From the NCBI GenBank assembly GCA_022414725.1, contig JAJSRW010000604.1, forward strand, positions 1-64,000: 64,000 nt of DNA, in the 5' to 3' direction. This stretch comes from Microglena sp. YARC. Lineage: Eukaryota > Chlorophyta > Chlorophyceae > Chlamydomonadales > Chlamydomonadaceae. The stretch's first letter is position 1. Each line of letters begins with the position of its first letter. Position numbers and translations under genes: made by a program. The notes below the pieces were generated by a model. It was not told the DNA's origin, searched no databases, and was given only the letters and a program-made list of their open reading frames with translations. This document shows, piece by piece, positions 32,686-43,869 of the stretch.

Positions 32686-35600
32686 CTGCAAGTGGGGTGG
32701 GGTGAGGTGGGGAGGGGCAAGGTGGGGTGGAGTGGAGTAGGTGTGTCCTAATCTTTGTCAATATCGCCATCCTCATTATTATCCTCATCCTTATCGTTAT
32801 TATCATCCCAACCACTAGCTTGATGATTCTCACAATCATCCTCATAATCATTCCCCGAAACATCATTACCCTCACCCTCATCATGATTATAGGGGCCCGA
32901 GCTCGTTGAAACAAGAAGGTTCGGGGTTCAAATCCCTTCGGGAGCACTTTAGTGTTCCGCCATGGTAGCTTTGTCTAGGTAAAATAGCAGCCTGTTATCT
33001 ACCGCCATATCTAAGACGGGGCTCCCTTAATACCACGCCCCACCCTGCGATATCATTACTTTAGGGGGGCGGCCACCCACCTCTTGTTGTGTCCATGGAG
33101 AACGCCCGCCGATGGCGTGAGGCCTTGCTCTTGGGTGGGCAGACCTGTGGCATGCCCGCCACTTGCACCCCTCCCCCTCCCCCCCCCACATTCAAATTCC
33201 CTGGGCTGCCACCACTGCCCATACCCATGGGCGGGGAACGGGGGGTGGCATCTGCTGAGAAGGACTGATTCTTGCTGATGGAGTGGGGATGGGGGATGGC
33301 AACTTTGCTCTGGACGCTGGCAGGGGTCATCCTGCCTATGCCAGTCACTGGGGACGAGCCACCCCGGGGGGTCAGGGGGGCAGCCCCTCCGCCCCCGGCC
33401 TGGCCAGAGGGGGCCCCGCCCACTCCGGGCGTGCCTCCGTAGAAGAAGGGAAGCATGCGAGGGATCTGGCCCACCTGGCGCTGGTTGGCAGCAGCCATCT
33501 GGGGTTGGGTTGCGCTGGAGTAGTCACCCCCGCCTCGACTACCCACACTGCCGGAGGGCCCCGCGCCTCCATTGGAGAAGGGGGAGGTGGAGGAGGAGGA
33601 GGGTTCCCCTGCCCTAGGAGTGAGCCCTACACCGAGGGAGGACTTCCCTGCGGAGTGGGGTAGAGGCTGCGACTGGCCATGATGGAGGTTTGGATGCTGA
33701 GGGTGAGGCTGGCTCTGCTGCTGCAGTGCCAGCGTTTCCATCAGCTGCCGTTGAAGCATTGCCACCTGCTGCTGCAGGGATGTGTTTTCTGCTGCTAGGC
33801 GGGCGAGGTTGGATGGGAGGTGGCCTGTGGGTTGGGTGGATTGGGTGGGGGGGATGTGGCGGGTTGGCTGGGATGATGCGATGTGATTTGGTAGGGGGTG
33901 GGCGTTTGCTACTCCGCGGCGGGAGGGTCGGATGGGGGGAGGCCTGTGGTTGGGTTGCAACAAGGCTTCCCTCTCTGGCACTACCTCACGAAGGCCAAAG
34001 GATCAAGGGAAGCAACCAAAAACAGACCAGACCCCCCCCCCCCACCACCACCACCACCACCACACACACACTTTAAAAGGCAAAATCAGTCCAGTCCAAA
34101 CTAAATTCCCTGCCCTGCCCTACCTTTCTCTATCAAACCAAACCCCTCCCCAGCTGTCCTCTCTTGGGTTTAGGAACGAACTACAACTTCAGCATGGACA
34201 CATAGATACGCCAATAACAACGACATAGGCAATACAACATTGCCACTATCCCTCTTCCTCCCGCACACCGTCCCTCAAGTCATTGCGCTCCAAATCATGT
34301 GCGTGCCAAAGCTACAGAGCTCAAACCTGCGCCCCCATGCTCCCGGCCACATACTTTAACTCAAGTCAAGAACAACACACGAGACCTAGGGCCAACTTCT
34401 AGGAGACCCACCAGTGCACCCTACTATTTGGTGTGGAATGGCTAGGTTGGTGCTGTTGCTCACCTTGGTCATCTGGCCCAGGTGAGGAAGTGGCGTAGGT
34501 GGGCATGTTGTAGTTGACTTGAGTCATGTGTATAAGGTTGGTTGTGGTTATGTTGGGTTGGGTAAGGTCGAGAGGTGTGGGGCTGGGTTGCATTGGCCTT
34601 GTCGAGATCCTTATGTACTATGTTTGTGTTGCTTACCTTGATCAGCTGGCGCAGGTGAGGAAGTGTCATAGAGAGGGCCCGGTGAGGGAGTGGCGTAGAG
34701 AGACATGGTGGAGTTGACTTACATCATGTGTGTAAGGTTGGTTGTGGTTAGGTTGGGTGGGGTAAGGTCGAGCGTGGGGCTTGGTTGCATTGGCCTTGTC
34801 GAGATCCCGGAACCCCAAAACTTTGATTTATCACAAGGTGCTGGCAGGGTCATCAATGAAAGACCTGCCAATCCCTACTCGGCATCGTTTATGGTCGAGA
34901 CTACGGTGTGGGGCTTGGTTGCATTGCCCTTGTCGAGATCCGTATGTAATATGGTTGTGTTGCTTACCTTGATCACCTGGCCCAGGTGAGGAAGTTTCAT
35001 AGAGAGGGCCCGGTGAGGGAGTGGCGTAGAGGGAGGACGTATTAGAGTCCATTTCTATCATGGAGGCCCCTGCAGGGGAGGTAGGGTCGCCCACACTGGG
35101 GCTGTTGGCGTCGCCATAGCGCCCCACCTGCAAGCAAAAAAGTGGTTGAGAGTGGTTGATTGTGGTTGATAGAGGTTGGTAGTGGTTGACAGTTGCTCTG
35201 AAGGCTTGGCCAGGCGAGTGGTTGTGAAGGCATGGTCAGACAAACCATAGAGTCCCTTGCATGCAAGCTAGGAAAGCCCACACAGGGGCTGTGAGCGTCA
35301 CCATAACGTCCCACCTGCAAGCAAAGGAGTGGTTGAGAGTTGTTGTGAAGGAATGGCCAGACAAGTGGTTACGAGTGGCTGAGAGTTGCTCTGAAGACAT
35401 GGCAGGTGGTTGCAAGTGGTTGAGAGTGGTTGAGAGTTGCTGTGAAGGAATGGCAAGGCAAGTGGTCGAGAGTGGTTGATAGTTGCTGTGAAGGCATGGC
35501 AAGGCAAGTGGTTGAGAGTGGTTGATAGTTGCTGTGAAGGCATGGCAAGGCAAGTGGTTGAGAGTGGTTGATAGTGGTTGATAGTTGCTGTGAAGGCATG

Positions 35601-38600
35601 GCAAGACAAGTGGTTGAGAGTGATTGAGAGTTGCTGTGAAGGCATGGCAAGGCAAGTGGTTGAGAGTGGTTGAGAGTTGCTGTGAAGGCATGGCAAGGCA
35701 AGTGGTTGAGAGTGGTTGTGAAGGCATAGGCAGAGAAGTGGATAAGAGAGGTTGAAAGTGGTTGTTGGGCACATACACGCAGTGAACTAGCACATCAACC
35801 AGGGTACTTCAAATGGCCAGATTGGCCAGCCCTATAGCGCACTTGAAAACAAAAAAACTGCGCTTTGTAGTGCAAAAAGCGCAAACATTGCTTGCTGCGC
35901 CCACAGGGGGTTGCAAAAAATGCGCGTAAAGGGGGTAAGAACTAAACTGCGCAGAGGGGGTCAATAAGTCAGCGCTCAAAAGCGCGCGCTTTGAATTTCC
36001 CTGATGTCAACACCTGTAACAACACCTAAACAATGCACAAACCAGCGTCCTACCACCATTGACCTCGACCCGCTGAGAAGTGGTCGAGTGGTTAAGAGTG
36101 GTTGGAAGTGGTTTGGCACACACAAACCATACACACACCTACAACCATGCATAAACTAGCATCCTACCTCCATTGATCCCAACCCGCAGAGAAGTGGTTA
36201 CGAGTGGTCAAGTCTGTGGTTGGAAGTGATTTGGCACACACAAACCACACACGCACGCCTACAACAAAACACAAACTAGCGCCCCACCTCCATTGACCTG
36301 GCCCCGCCGAGAGACTTAGGCACAATATGGACCATTCCAATCTCGCCCTCTCCAATATCCAAGAGATGTGATTTGCGGCGGCCTGCTTGTGGTGCTTGGC
36401 CTGATATGCTTGCTGCTGCATAGGACCCTTGGGGTCGACAGCTGAGAGAGGCCTGCAGGCCAAGAGAGGGTGAGCGTGGGGGGGTTGAGGGAAATGAGGG
36501 TGAGGGGGGTTGAGGGATATGAGGGAGGTGAGAGTGAGAGTGAGGGGGGTTGGGGGTTGGGGGGAGGGAGGTTGACGGTGAGGGGGGGGGTGGGGGGGAT
36601 GGTGAAGGATATGAGGGAGGTGAGAGTCAGAGTGAGGGGGGGTGATGGTTAGGGGGGGGGGGGGGGAGAGTAAGGGTCAGGGGGGTTGAGGGATATGAGG
36701 GAGGTGAGGGTGAGAGTGAGGGGGGCTGAGGGATGTTGAGTGTGAGGGGGTTGAGGGCACTACAAGACAGGCCTGCTAATGCTAGCCTCTGCATAGGACC
36801 CTTGGGGCCAACAGCTGATGGAGGCTCGCAGACAAATTGAGGGCGAGCGTCGAGAAGGTTGGGGTAGGTGAGAGTGAGGGGGTTGAGGGATATGAGGGAG
36901 GTGAGAGTACGAGGGAGGGGGGGTGAGGGAGGTTGAGTGTGAGGGGGTTGAGGGATATGAGGGAGGTGAGAGTAAGGAGGGAGGGGGGTGAGGGAGGTTG
37001 AGTGTGAGGGGGTTGAAGGATATGAGGGAGGTGAGAGTAAGAGGGAGGGGGGGTGAGGGAGGTTGAGTGTGAGGGGGTTGAGGGCACTTTCAAAACAGGC
37101 CTGTTATGCTAGCCTCTGCATAGGAACCTGGGGGCCGACAGCTGGGGGAGACCTGCAGACCAAGAGAGGGTGAGTGTGAGGGCACTCTTTGTTTTTGGCG
37201 GAGCCCCCCCCTCTGGGTCACCGCTTTGTCCAAGTGCCTGTCTGTCTGTCGGTCACGTTCCAACCCTGGGCCTCGTAAACCCACTCTCCACCCTTCAAGA
37301 CCTTGGACAGCTCAAACCTCGCTGTCAATTTCGAATCCACGCTCCGCCAATATTCTGCGTCACTTGCGATGCGCGTAGGACTTTAAAAGTTGGATTTTGA
37401 TTCGGTATCGGAAGGTCAATTTTCAGGTTGGGAGGTAGGATTGGGACTTTGGGGCGAACTCAAGTTTACTGCTTTACCAGTAGATTCAGAGGCTGAGGCT
37501 GAAGTGCAGCTTCAGACCCGTAGTAGTGGTCCGATAAGCCTTTCGTACCGTGGAAATTTCACTCAGGCAGATGCTCCCTGGTCTCTTTACTGCAACCAAT
37601 GGGTGCTTAGGGGAGTGGAAGGGGGGTGGTTGTGGTGGTACAGGTGGAGGAGTAGTTTGGAGAAGAGCAATAACAGGGTGGTGGAGGTTGAACTTACCAA
37701 TACCTCACCCCCAAAGCTAAACGTTTTTTTATTATGGGGTTTGACATTTTTTTTTTGAAACATACCGAAATGGCAGGCCCAAGCCTCAACCGCCCCAACT
37801 GACACCAACCTTGAAAGCTACACAACTCGTCGAAATCTGCGCCGCACGAGAAATTATATGGTTGTATGCGTTCGACTTTGCATGCGCTTGCATTGTTATC
37901 AAACTTGATTTTTTCCGTCGGGGGGTGGGGTCGAAATCCCTCCGAACCGCACTACAGGGGAAACTAGTAAGGGTTTTGACGTTTTTGTAAAGCTTACCGT
38001 AATTGGAGGGGAAACTGATATGGGCTGCTGCTGTTGATGAACTGGAGATTGGAGCGCCTGCTCAGCCTTCAGCACCCGAAGCACCTCAGCAGCGTTGGGG
38101 CGGAGGGACGGCTCCATGCTCCAACAGAGGCGTAGGCATGCTAGCAGGTTCTCGGACGGGATAAGCATGCTGGGATACATGACTGAGGCGTTTAGAGAGT
38201 AGGGGGACTGGCCTAACACCGTCAGCCTCCTGACCTCATCATCGTTACTGGCGTGCATGAATGGCCGACAGCCAGTGACCAGCTCGGCCAGCAAGGCGCC
38301 CAGGGAGTAGATATCGGAAGGCGGGCGGCGCGTCCTGTGGTGGTTGATCAACACCTCAGGCGCAGTGTAGCGCACAGTCTGTGTGTGGCCCTTGGATGGG
38401 CTGGCATGGGGCATGATGCTTGTAGTTCGCTGGAAGTTAGCAATGCCGAGGTCGCTGATCACACATGTCCTGCCGCCACCCGGATGATTCTCCGTCAACA
38501 CGTTACCTGGCTTGAGGTCGCCGTGCACCAGCGGGCGCAAGCCATGTGAATGCATGCGCAGCAGCCCCTGGACCACTTGCACGCCCATGTCTAGACGGTC

Positions 38601-41600
38601 GCTGTATGATAGCGGCGATCGAGAGCTGGAGGCAAGAATCAGAACAGAGTCGAGTGATCCCGTGTACCGTTTGTAGACTAGACCCATATTCTTGCCCATG
38701 ACCACTCCTAAAAAAACATTGTGAAATGGGGGGAGGGGGGTAAGGGATTGTTTTTTCAAATCTAGAAGTGGGGTTTTTCTAACTATATAGTTATAAGGTG
38801 ATGGCAGTACAACAAGCAAATATACCTGCGCTCGCACCATACTATGTTGTACTGCCATCTATGATAGATGTTTTCTCTCCGCGATATAGCTTTTCCTCCT
38901 ACTGACCCCGTCTTGGCCCCAATTGACGCTACAAAGATCCCAAATAGACGGCCCTAAATGACCCTAAAAAGCTGCCCCATAAAAGCAATTGCACTAAAAA
39001 GCTTTACAAATCTCTAAGGACACTATCCCTGGAGGAGGCCTAACCCCCCAAAGCTATAAAAAGCCCCACTTCCTGAACTGGAAAAATCCCTGACTCAGCC
39101 TGACTCGTACCTTTGAATTCAACGATGCCAGGTCCCTGCAATAGCAGCAACATGTTGGCCTCGCGCTCAATATCGCCTTGCATTTCCATTCTGACATTTT
39201 CATCATCTGACACCAGCTTTACTTGCTTGAAGGCCACTGGCTGGCCGGCGAGTGTGGCAGCCCACACCTGGCTGTTGCCCCTGCAGCCAAGCATGTGGTC
39301 GCTCACACTTAAACTGGCCTCCTCCAGCAGCATGCCCCGACCCTCCAGCTTGGCATGAAAGGCATTGAACACGTGAGGGCCAAGTTGATGGAGGTCATCA
39401 AGGGCGAGAAGCTGATTGTTTCGGCACAGGATTGTGGCCTCCTCCAGGTCAATGAATCCGTCAAGTATTAACTGCTTAACGTCCATCAGCAAGTTTCCGA
39501 AATGGGCGACGTCCTTACATCTGGCCTCTGCCTCCTCCCCGATCACATCCTCCATCTTTGCCAGCAGCTCATCGTCCTGCTGCTTGGCGGTCTGCAGGGT
39601 GGCCATCCTTACGCCATGAGTGCCGTTCTGGTCGCCGCAGTTAGCAACACCCATAGCATCTGTCAGGTCTCGCATTGCCTCCCCGATTTCATTTCTCAGC
39701 GTACGCATCGATTCCATGACAGAGGTACTAGCCACCAATAGCTGGATCTTCCCCATCCCAACCCGCGGGCGACTCCAATCCTGGATGGACTGCATGGCAT
39801 TGCTGAACACACCCTTCACCTTCATCACAGAGCTGACTAGGTTCTCGAGGTTCGCAGGCTTTGTCTTCTCAACGTTCCTGCGTACATATGTGATGATTTA
39901 ATTATAGTGTAGAATTGAATGATCACTGTAGCATAAACTCAGGGCGCCCGTCGGTAAAACGATTATTTAGGGTTCAGTTTACCAATGCTTTTTCTTTTTA
40001 AGCTCTTCCTATCACGTGTAGATTCTCAACGTTCGAAGGCTTTGTCTTCTCAACGTTCCTGCGTACATTTGGGTTGCAAACAAGATCAGGCAGTGCAACA
40101 GAATCCAGTGCAACAGAATCCAGTGCAACAGAATCCAGTGCAACAGAATCCACCAAGCAGGTGTACGCCCAAGGTGCTTGTATCAATGAGGCCTGGTTGT
40201 GTCATCTGCAGGCGTAGCGTACCGGTTCACCAACGGACAACAGCCTCAAAGACAACGCCCCAAGCGTCCTTGAGTTGATGCCGAAGAACCATGCAAATGC
40301 CAACGCACGTGCAAATGCAAACAAAAACAACATTCCTTCGTTCTCCCTTCCTTCCTGCATACATACATCCCAAACAGGTGTGGCCAAAGGCCAAACAGGC
40401 ACGGTACTATGATTGGGGTGTGGGAGGTTTGTCTTCGTGTGTGTAGGTGTGGCCACCGGCCACAATGGCTACCGTACTAGTACATGCATACATCTGTATA
40501 TATGTGAACATACAGGAATTTCAATATTGACTGACCCTGACCGGCCCTATTGCTCGCTGTGTCACCACACGGCGGACCACACACCTACCTGGAGTTCACC
40601 GGGGCAAACAACGGGGGCAAATTACGTAATGTCCCCCCCCCCCCCCCCTGCTGAATAACTTACTAACTGCTAACTAAAGTACAAACAAACAAACCGCTAA
40701 CTAACTATGACACGAACTTATCATTGCACTCTGACCCAAGACAAGCCAGCACACCACACCATCCGAGGGGGTCTACCATCCATCCTGTTTTAATCAGCAT
40801 AAATCATGAATCAGAAATCATCCATCAAAAAACAAATGATAAAATACCACTTTCAAAACAGAAAATAACCCCTGACTTGTACCTTTGAATCCCTGACTCA
40901 TACCTTTAAATTCGTACCTTTGAATCCCTGACTCGTACCTTTGATTTCGTACCTTTGAATCCCTAACTCGTACCTTTGAATTCGTACCTTTGAATCCCTG
41001 ACTCGTACCTTTGAATTCATACCTTTGAATCCCTGACTCGTACCTTTGAATTCATACCTTTGAATCCCTGACTCGTACCTTTTAATTCGCACCTTTGAAT
41101 CCCTGACTCGTACCTTTTAATTCGTACCTTTGAATCCCTGACTCGTACCTTTTAATTCGTACCTTTGAATCCCTGACTCGTACCTTTTAATTCGTACTTT
41201 TGAATCCCTGACTCGTACCTTTTAATTGGGACCTTTGAATCCCTGACTCGTACCTTTGAATTCGTACCTTTGATTTGGTACCTTTGAATCCCTGACTCGT
41301 ACCTTCGAATTTGTATCTTTGAATCCCTAACTCGTACCTTTGAATTCGTACCTTTGAACCCCTGACTCGTACCTTTGAATCCCTGACAAGTACCTTTGAA
41401 TCCCTGACTAGTACCTCTGAATCCCTGACTCGTACCTTTGATTTCGTACCTTTGAATCCCTGACTCGTACCTTTGAATTCGTACTTTTGAATCCCTGACT
41501 CGTACCTTTGAATTCGTACCTTTGATTTCGTACCTTTGAATCCCTGACTCGTACCTTCGAATTCGTATCTTTGAATCCCTGACTCGTACCTTTGAATTTG

Positions 41601-43339
41601 TACCTTTGAATCCCTGATTAGTACCTTTGAATCCCTGACTCGTACCTTTTAATTCGTAGCTTTGATTTCGTACCTTTGAATCCCTAACTCGTACCTTTGA
41701 ATTCGTGCCTTTGAATCCCTGACTCGTACCTTTTAATTCGTACTTTTGAATCCCTGACTCGTACCTTTTAATTGGGACCTTTGAATCCCTGACTCGTACC
41801 TTTGAATCCCTGACTCGTACCTTATAATTCGTACTTTTGAATCCCTGACTCGTACCTTTGAATTCATACCTTTGAATCCCTGACTCGTACCTTTGAATCC
41901 CTGACTCGTACCTTTTAATTCGTACTTTTGAATCCCTGACTCGTACCTTTGAATTCATACCTTTGAATCACTGACTCGTACCTTTGAATCCCTGACTCGT
42001 ACCTTTGAATTCATACCTTTGAATCCCTGACTCGTACCTTTGAATTCGTACCTTTGAATTCCTGACTCGTACCTTTTAATTCGTACTTTTGAATCCCTGA
42101 CTCGTACCTTTGAATTCATACCTTTGAATCCCTGACTCGTACCTTTGAATCCCTGACTTGTACCTTTTAATTCGTACTTTTGAATCCCTGACTCGTACCT
42201 TTGAATCCCTTAATTCGTACTTTTGAATCCCTGACTCATACCTTTTAATTCGTACTTCTGAATCCCTGACTCGTACCTTTGAATTCATACCTGTGAATCC
42301 CTGACTCGTACCTTTGAATCCCTGACTCGTACCTTTTAATTCGTACTTTTGAATCCCTTACTCATACCTTTGAATTCATACCTTTGAATCCCTGACTCGT
42401 ACCTTTGAATCTCTGACTCGTACCTTTGACTTCATACCTTTGAATCCCTGACTTGTACCTTTGACTTCGTACCTTTGAATTCCTGACTCGTACCTTTTAA
42501 TTAGTACTTTTGAATCCCTGACTCATACCTTTGAATTCATACCTTTTGAATCCCTGACTCGTACCTTTGAATCCCTGACTCGTACCTTTGAATCCCTGAC
42601 TCGTACCTTTGAATCCCTGACTCGCACCTTTGAATTCATACCTTTGAATCCCTGACTAGTACCTTTGAATCCCTGACTCGTACCTTTGAATTCGTACTTT
42701 TGAATCCCTGACTCGTACCTTTGAATTCATACTTTGAATCCCTGACTAAGTACCTTTGAAATCCCTGACTCGTACCTTTGACTTTATACCTTTGAATCCC
42801 TGACTCATACCTTTGACTTCGTACCTTTAAATTCATATCTTTGAATACCTGACTCGCACCTTCGAATTCGTACCTTTGAATCCCTGACTCGTACCTTTGA
42901 ATCCCTGACTTGTACCTTTGAATCCCTGACTCGTACCTCTGAAATCGTACCTTTTAATCCCTGACTCGTACCTTTGAATTTGTACATTTGAACCCCTGAC
43001 TTGTACCTTTGAATTCGAAGATGCTAGGGCCCTACAGCAGCTGCAACATGTTTGGACCTAATGAAATTGAAATTGTTGCATCCGTGTAATACATTCACTC
43101 ACAGGACGTGAAGTTAAGGACATCATAGCGTAAGCCGGAGCTAGCTATGTTTGGACATACCTCAGTTGGTCGTCAAGATGTCCAAGCAGCTGGGCAAGGT
43201 TTTGAACCCGCTCGGACAGCGTTGTACAGGCGATCTTGTTAAGCTTGGTTGCTGCGGCTAGATTCAAAACGGCGGTAGCAATGCTAGAGCAGAGCCGTAC
43301 AGTTGATCCAATGCCACCTAGATCCAATGCACCTGCAAT
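31388..43339 (-). CDS. Gene K: MLKL-like bundle, protein kinase, coiled coil, BRX domain
   Basis: Minus-strand exons: 43339-43161, 39877-39111, 38707-37998, 36452-36288, 35127-34968, 33974-33081, 32685-32131, 31872-31388. Each junction has GT/AG and all seven keep one reading frame (1,305 codons including the stop). The start is missing, because no ATG precedes the helical region in the first exon. Exons 1-2 encode a predicted four-helix N-terminus like MLKL/RPW8 bundles. Exons 2-3 encode the kinase, with VAFK (lysine), HGDLKPGN (catalytic loop), DLG instead of DFG, and APE. Exon 6 has a coiled coil (LARLAAENTSLQQQVAMLQRQL in part). Exons 7-8 form a BRX domain. The kinase keeps K, D, N and D, so it may be active; the HGD and DLG variants are atypical. 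I know of no described kinase with a C-terminal BRX domain. Confidence 0.8.
32891..33063 (+). mobile_element. SINE-like element inside a gene K intron
   Basis: It has a B-box-like GGTTCAAATCC near 32,933 in a short stem, then CCATGGTAGCTTTGTC and the family core CTCCCTTAATACCACGCCCC, ACC, GCGATATCATTAC. It lies antisense to gene K and ends 12 bp from the exon-6 donor at 33,080. The A-box is weak. Confidence 0.6.
33975..34457. other. Gene K intron sequence, no separate gene
   Basis: A poly-C and CCACCA tract lies at 34,030-34,071. The rest is unique intron-like sequence. The exon-6 acceptor chosen at 33,975 (TGCCAG) has a poor pyrimidine tract; CAACCACAG at 33,944 is a stronger site but gives the wrong phase. 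Confidence 0.5.
34458..34967 (-). repeat. Donor-edge copies of the 35.1-kb exon (x3 with the real one)
   Basis: The exon end (CCTCACCTGGGCCAGGTGAT, CAAG) followed by GTAAGC or GTGAGC recurs with donors at 34,967, 34,636 and 34,463. Each copy is followed by the same GTTGTGGTTAGGTTGGG-type intron start (as read on plus). Confidence 0.85.
35128..35320 (-). repeat. Acceptor-edge copy of the 35.1-kb exon
   Basis: GCTTGCAG/GTGGG and the first about 45 exon bases occur at the real site (AG at 35,128-35,129) and again, diverged, at 35,315-35,316. Confidence 0.85.
35321..35785. repeat. Intronic minisatellite GGCAAGGCAAGTGGTTGAGA
   Basis: Units of about 49-63 bp combine AGTGGTTGAGAGTGGTTGA and GTTGCTGTGAAGGCATGGCA. 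On the gene strand each unit contains CCTTCACAG/CAACT, which resembles a 3' splice site. Confidence 0.85.
35800..36003. mobile_element. hAT-type MITE, copy 2 (204 bp, inverted relative to copy 1)
   Basis: It begins CAGGGTACTTCAAA and ends TTTGAATTTCCCTG. Interior blocks (CAAAAAGCGCAAACATTGCT, AGCGCTCAAAAGCGCGCGCT) match the reverse complement of 29,991-30,173. The flanks ACATCAAC (35,792-35,799) and ATGTCAAC (36,004-36,011) agree at 6 of 8 positions, as expected for an older insertion. It lies inside the intron after the 36.4-kb exon of gene K. Confidence 0.85.
36040..36287 (-). repeat. Donor-edge copies of the 36.4-kb exon (x3)
   Basis: GGTCAATGGAG followed by GTGGGGCGCTAG, GTAGGATGCTAG or GTAGGACGCTGG recurs with donors at 36,287, 36,167 and about 36,053, at roughly 115-120 bp spacing. 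Confidence 0.85.
36453..37175 (-). repeat. Acceptor-edge copies of the 36.4-kb exon and intronic minisatellite
   Basis: TGCAG/GCCTCTCTCAGCTGTC and GTCCTATGCAG recur near 36,453, 36,830 and 37,153 (about 3 copies). Between them lies a GTGAGGGGGTTGAGGGATAT, GAGGGAGGTGAGAGT minisatellite. Confidence 0.85.
37176..37997. other. Gene K intron; unassigned plus-strand frame
   Basis: A plus-strand frame (37,390-37,758) contains GPISLSYRGNFTQADAPWSL and looks less repetitive than its surroundings. I recognise no family, it lies antisense within an intron, and no start context or splice structure supports it. Confidence 0.3.
37998..38707 (-). CDS. Gene K exon: kinase catalytic lobe
   Basis: It is 710 bp, entered after TTTTTTTAG. 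It carries HGDLKPGNVL (about 38.5 kb), ISDLGIA, YTAPEVL, SDIYSLGALLAELVTG and RPNAAEVLRVL, that is subdomains VI-XI. It ends PPIT before GTAAGC in phase 0. If the intron were retained, the frame would stop at 37,899. Confidence 0.9.
39111..39877 (-). CDS. Gene K exon: bundle end and kinase N-lobe
   Basis: It is 767 bp, entered after TACGCAG and ending AAAG/GTACGAG. It encodes the last helix of the bundle, a helical linker (about 39.3-39.6 kb), then the glycine-loop region LGCRGNSQVWAATLAGQPVA and FKQVKL with the ATP-binding lysine. It ends GIVEFKG. This exon end is the source of the 40.87-43.02 kb donor array. Confidence 0.9.
39878..40070 (-). repeat. Acceptor-edge copy of the kinase exon, with an inserted repeat
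   Basis: TGTACGCAG/GAACGTTGAGAAGACAAAG occurs at 39,877 and again near 40,059. The interspersed repeat shared with 15.84 kb (39,912-40,013) lies between them. Confidence 0.85.
40085..40865. other. Gene K intron, no separate gene
   Basis: A 15-bp GAATCCAGTGCAACA tandem lies at 40,095-40,151. A GGTGTGGCCAAAGGCCAAACA / GGTGTGGCCACCGGCCACAA pair follows at 40.38-40.46 kb, and a poly-C tract near 40,635. Confidence 0.5.
40866..43015 (-). repeat. 2.1-kb array of donor-like sites derived from the kinase exon edge
   Basis: Two modules alternate. The 21-bp module reads GATTCAAAGGTACGAGTCAGG on the minus strand, and a 14-bp module carries TTCAAAGGTACGAA; together they often form a 35-bp unit. Each carries AAAG/GTACGA, the same sequence as the true donor of the kinase exon at 39,110. 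A diverged copy of about 55 bp of that exon's 3' end lies just beyond the array (43,016-43,065). All minus-strand frames stay open over long stretches (KGTSQGFKGTN), which is a repeat effect. I estimate on the order of 100 sites, not counted exactly. Confidence 0.95.
43161..43339 (-). CDS. Gene K first recognised exon, helical N-terminus
   Basis: After CCGCAG it reads IAGALDLGGIGSTVRLCSSI and ends LLGHLDDQLR at AG/GTATGTC. The pattern C..L..RV..L..LL..L is typical of MLKL-type N-terminal bundles, which oligomerise and act at membranes. Phase at entry is 0, so an upstream exon with the ATG is expected between here and about 45.3 kb. Confidence 0.75.
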
Positions 43340-43720
43340 CTGCGGAAAGACAGCAGAAATACCCTTATGTCAGCTTGGGAAGAGGGTAGCCCGGTAGTTT
43401 TGATGGTTCAGGCTTTATATTGTTTATATATATATATATAAAGCAGAGCTGTACAGTCGATCCAATGCCACGTATATCCAATGCACCCACAATCTGCGGA
43501 GAGACAGTAACAATGACCTTGTCTCAGTTTGGAAAGAGGGTAGCCCGGTAGTTTTGATGGTTCAGGCTTTATATGGTCTACATATATATAAAGCAGAGCT
43601 GTACAGTCGATCCAATGCCACCTATATCCAATGCACCTGTAATCTGCGGAGAGACGGCAACAATGACCTTATGTCAGTTTGGGAAGTGAGTAGCCTGTAG
43701 TTTTGATGGTTCAGGCTCTA
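43340..43720 (-). repeat. Acceptor-edge copies of the first gene K exon (x3)
   Basis: CTCTCCGCAG/ATTRCAGGTGCATTGGAT, GGTGGCATTGGATC and the following CTGTACAGCTCTGC recur near 43,339, 43,492 and 43,640. (TATA)n runs lie between copies, and a longer TA tract follows to about 43,760. Confidence 0.85.
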
Positions 43721-43726
43721 TCTTAT

Positions 43727-43761
<35 letters not shown>

Positions 43762-43869
43762 TTATATGCACAAACACAATATACAATGTATATACAATAC
43801 ACAACACACAATATACGGTATATAATGATTTTTTGTTTAATTATATTATATAATAGTATATAAATAATA

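Noticed and set aside
36470..37160. Plus-strand Gly/Arg-rich and minus-strand Pro/Ser-rich frames
   Set aside because: They are translations of the GTGAGGGGGTTGAGGGATAT intronic minisatellite.
37390..37758. Plus-strand gene of 122 codons
   Set aside because: It lies antisense inside a gene K intron, has no recognised domain, and its C-terminal part comes from low-complexity TGG and T-run sequence.
40866..43015. CRISPR-like array
   Set aside because: The units are contiguous direct repeats of 21 and 14 bp without unique spacers, in a eukaryotic intron; they match an exon edge.
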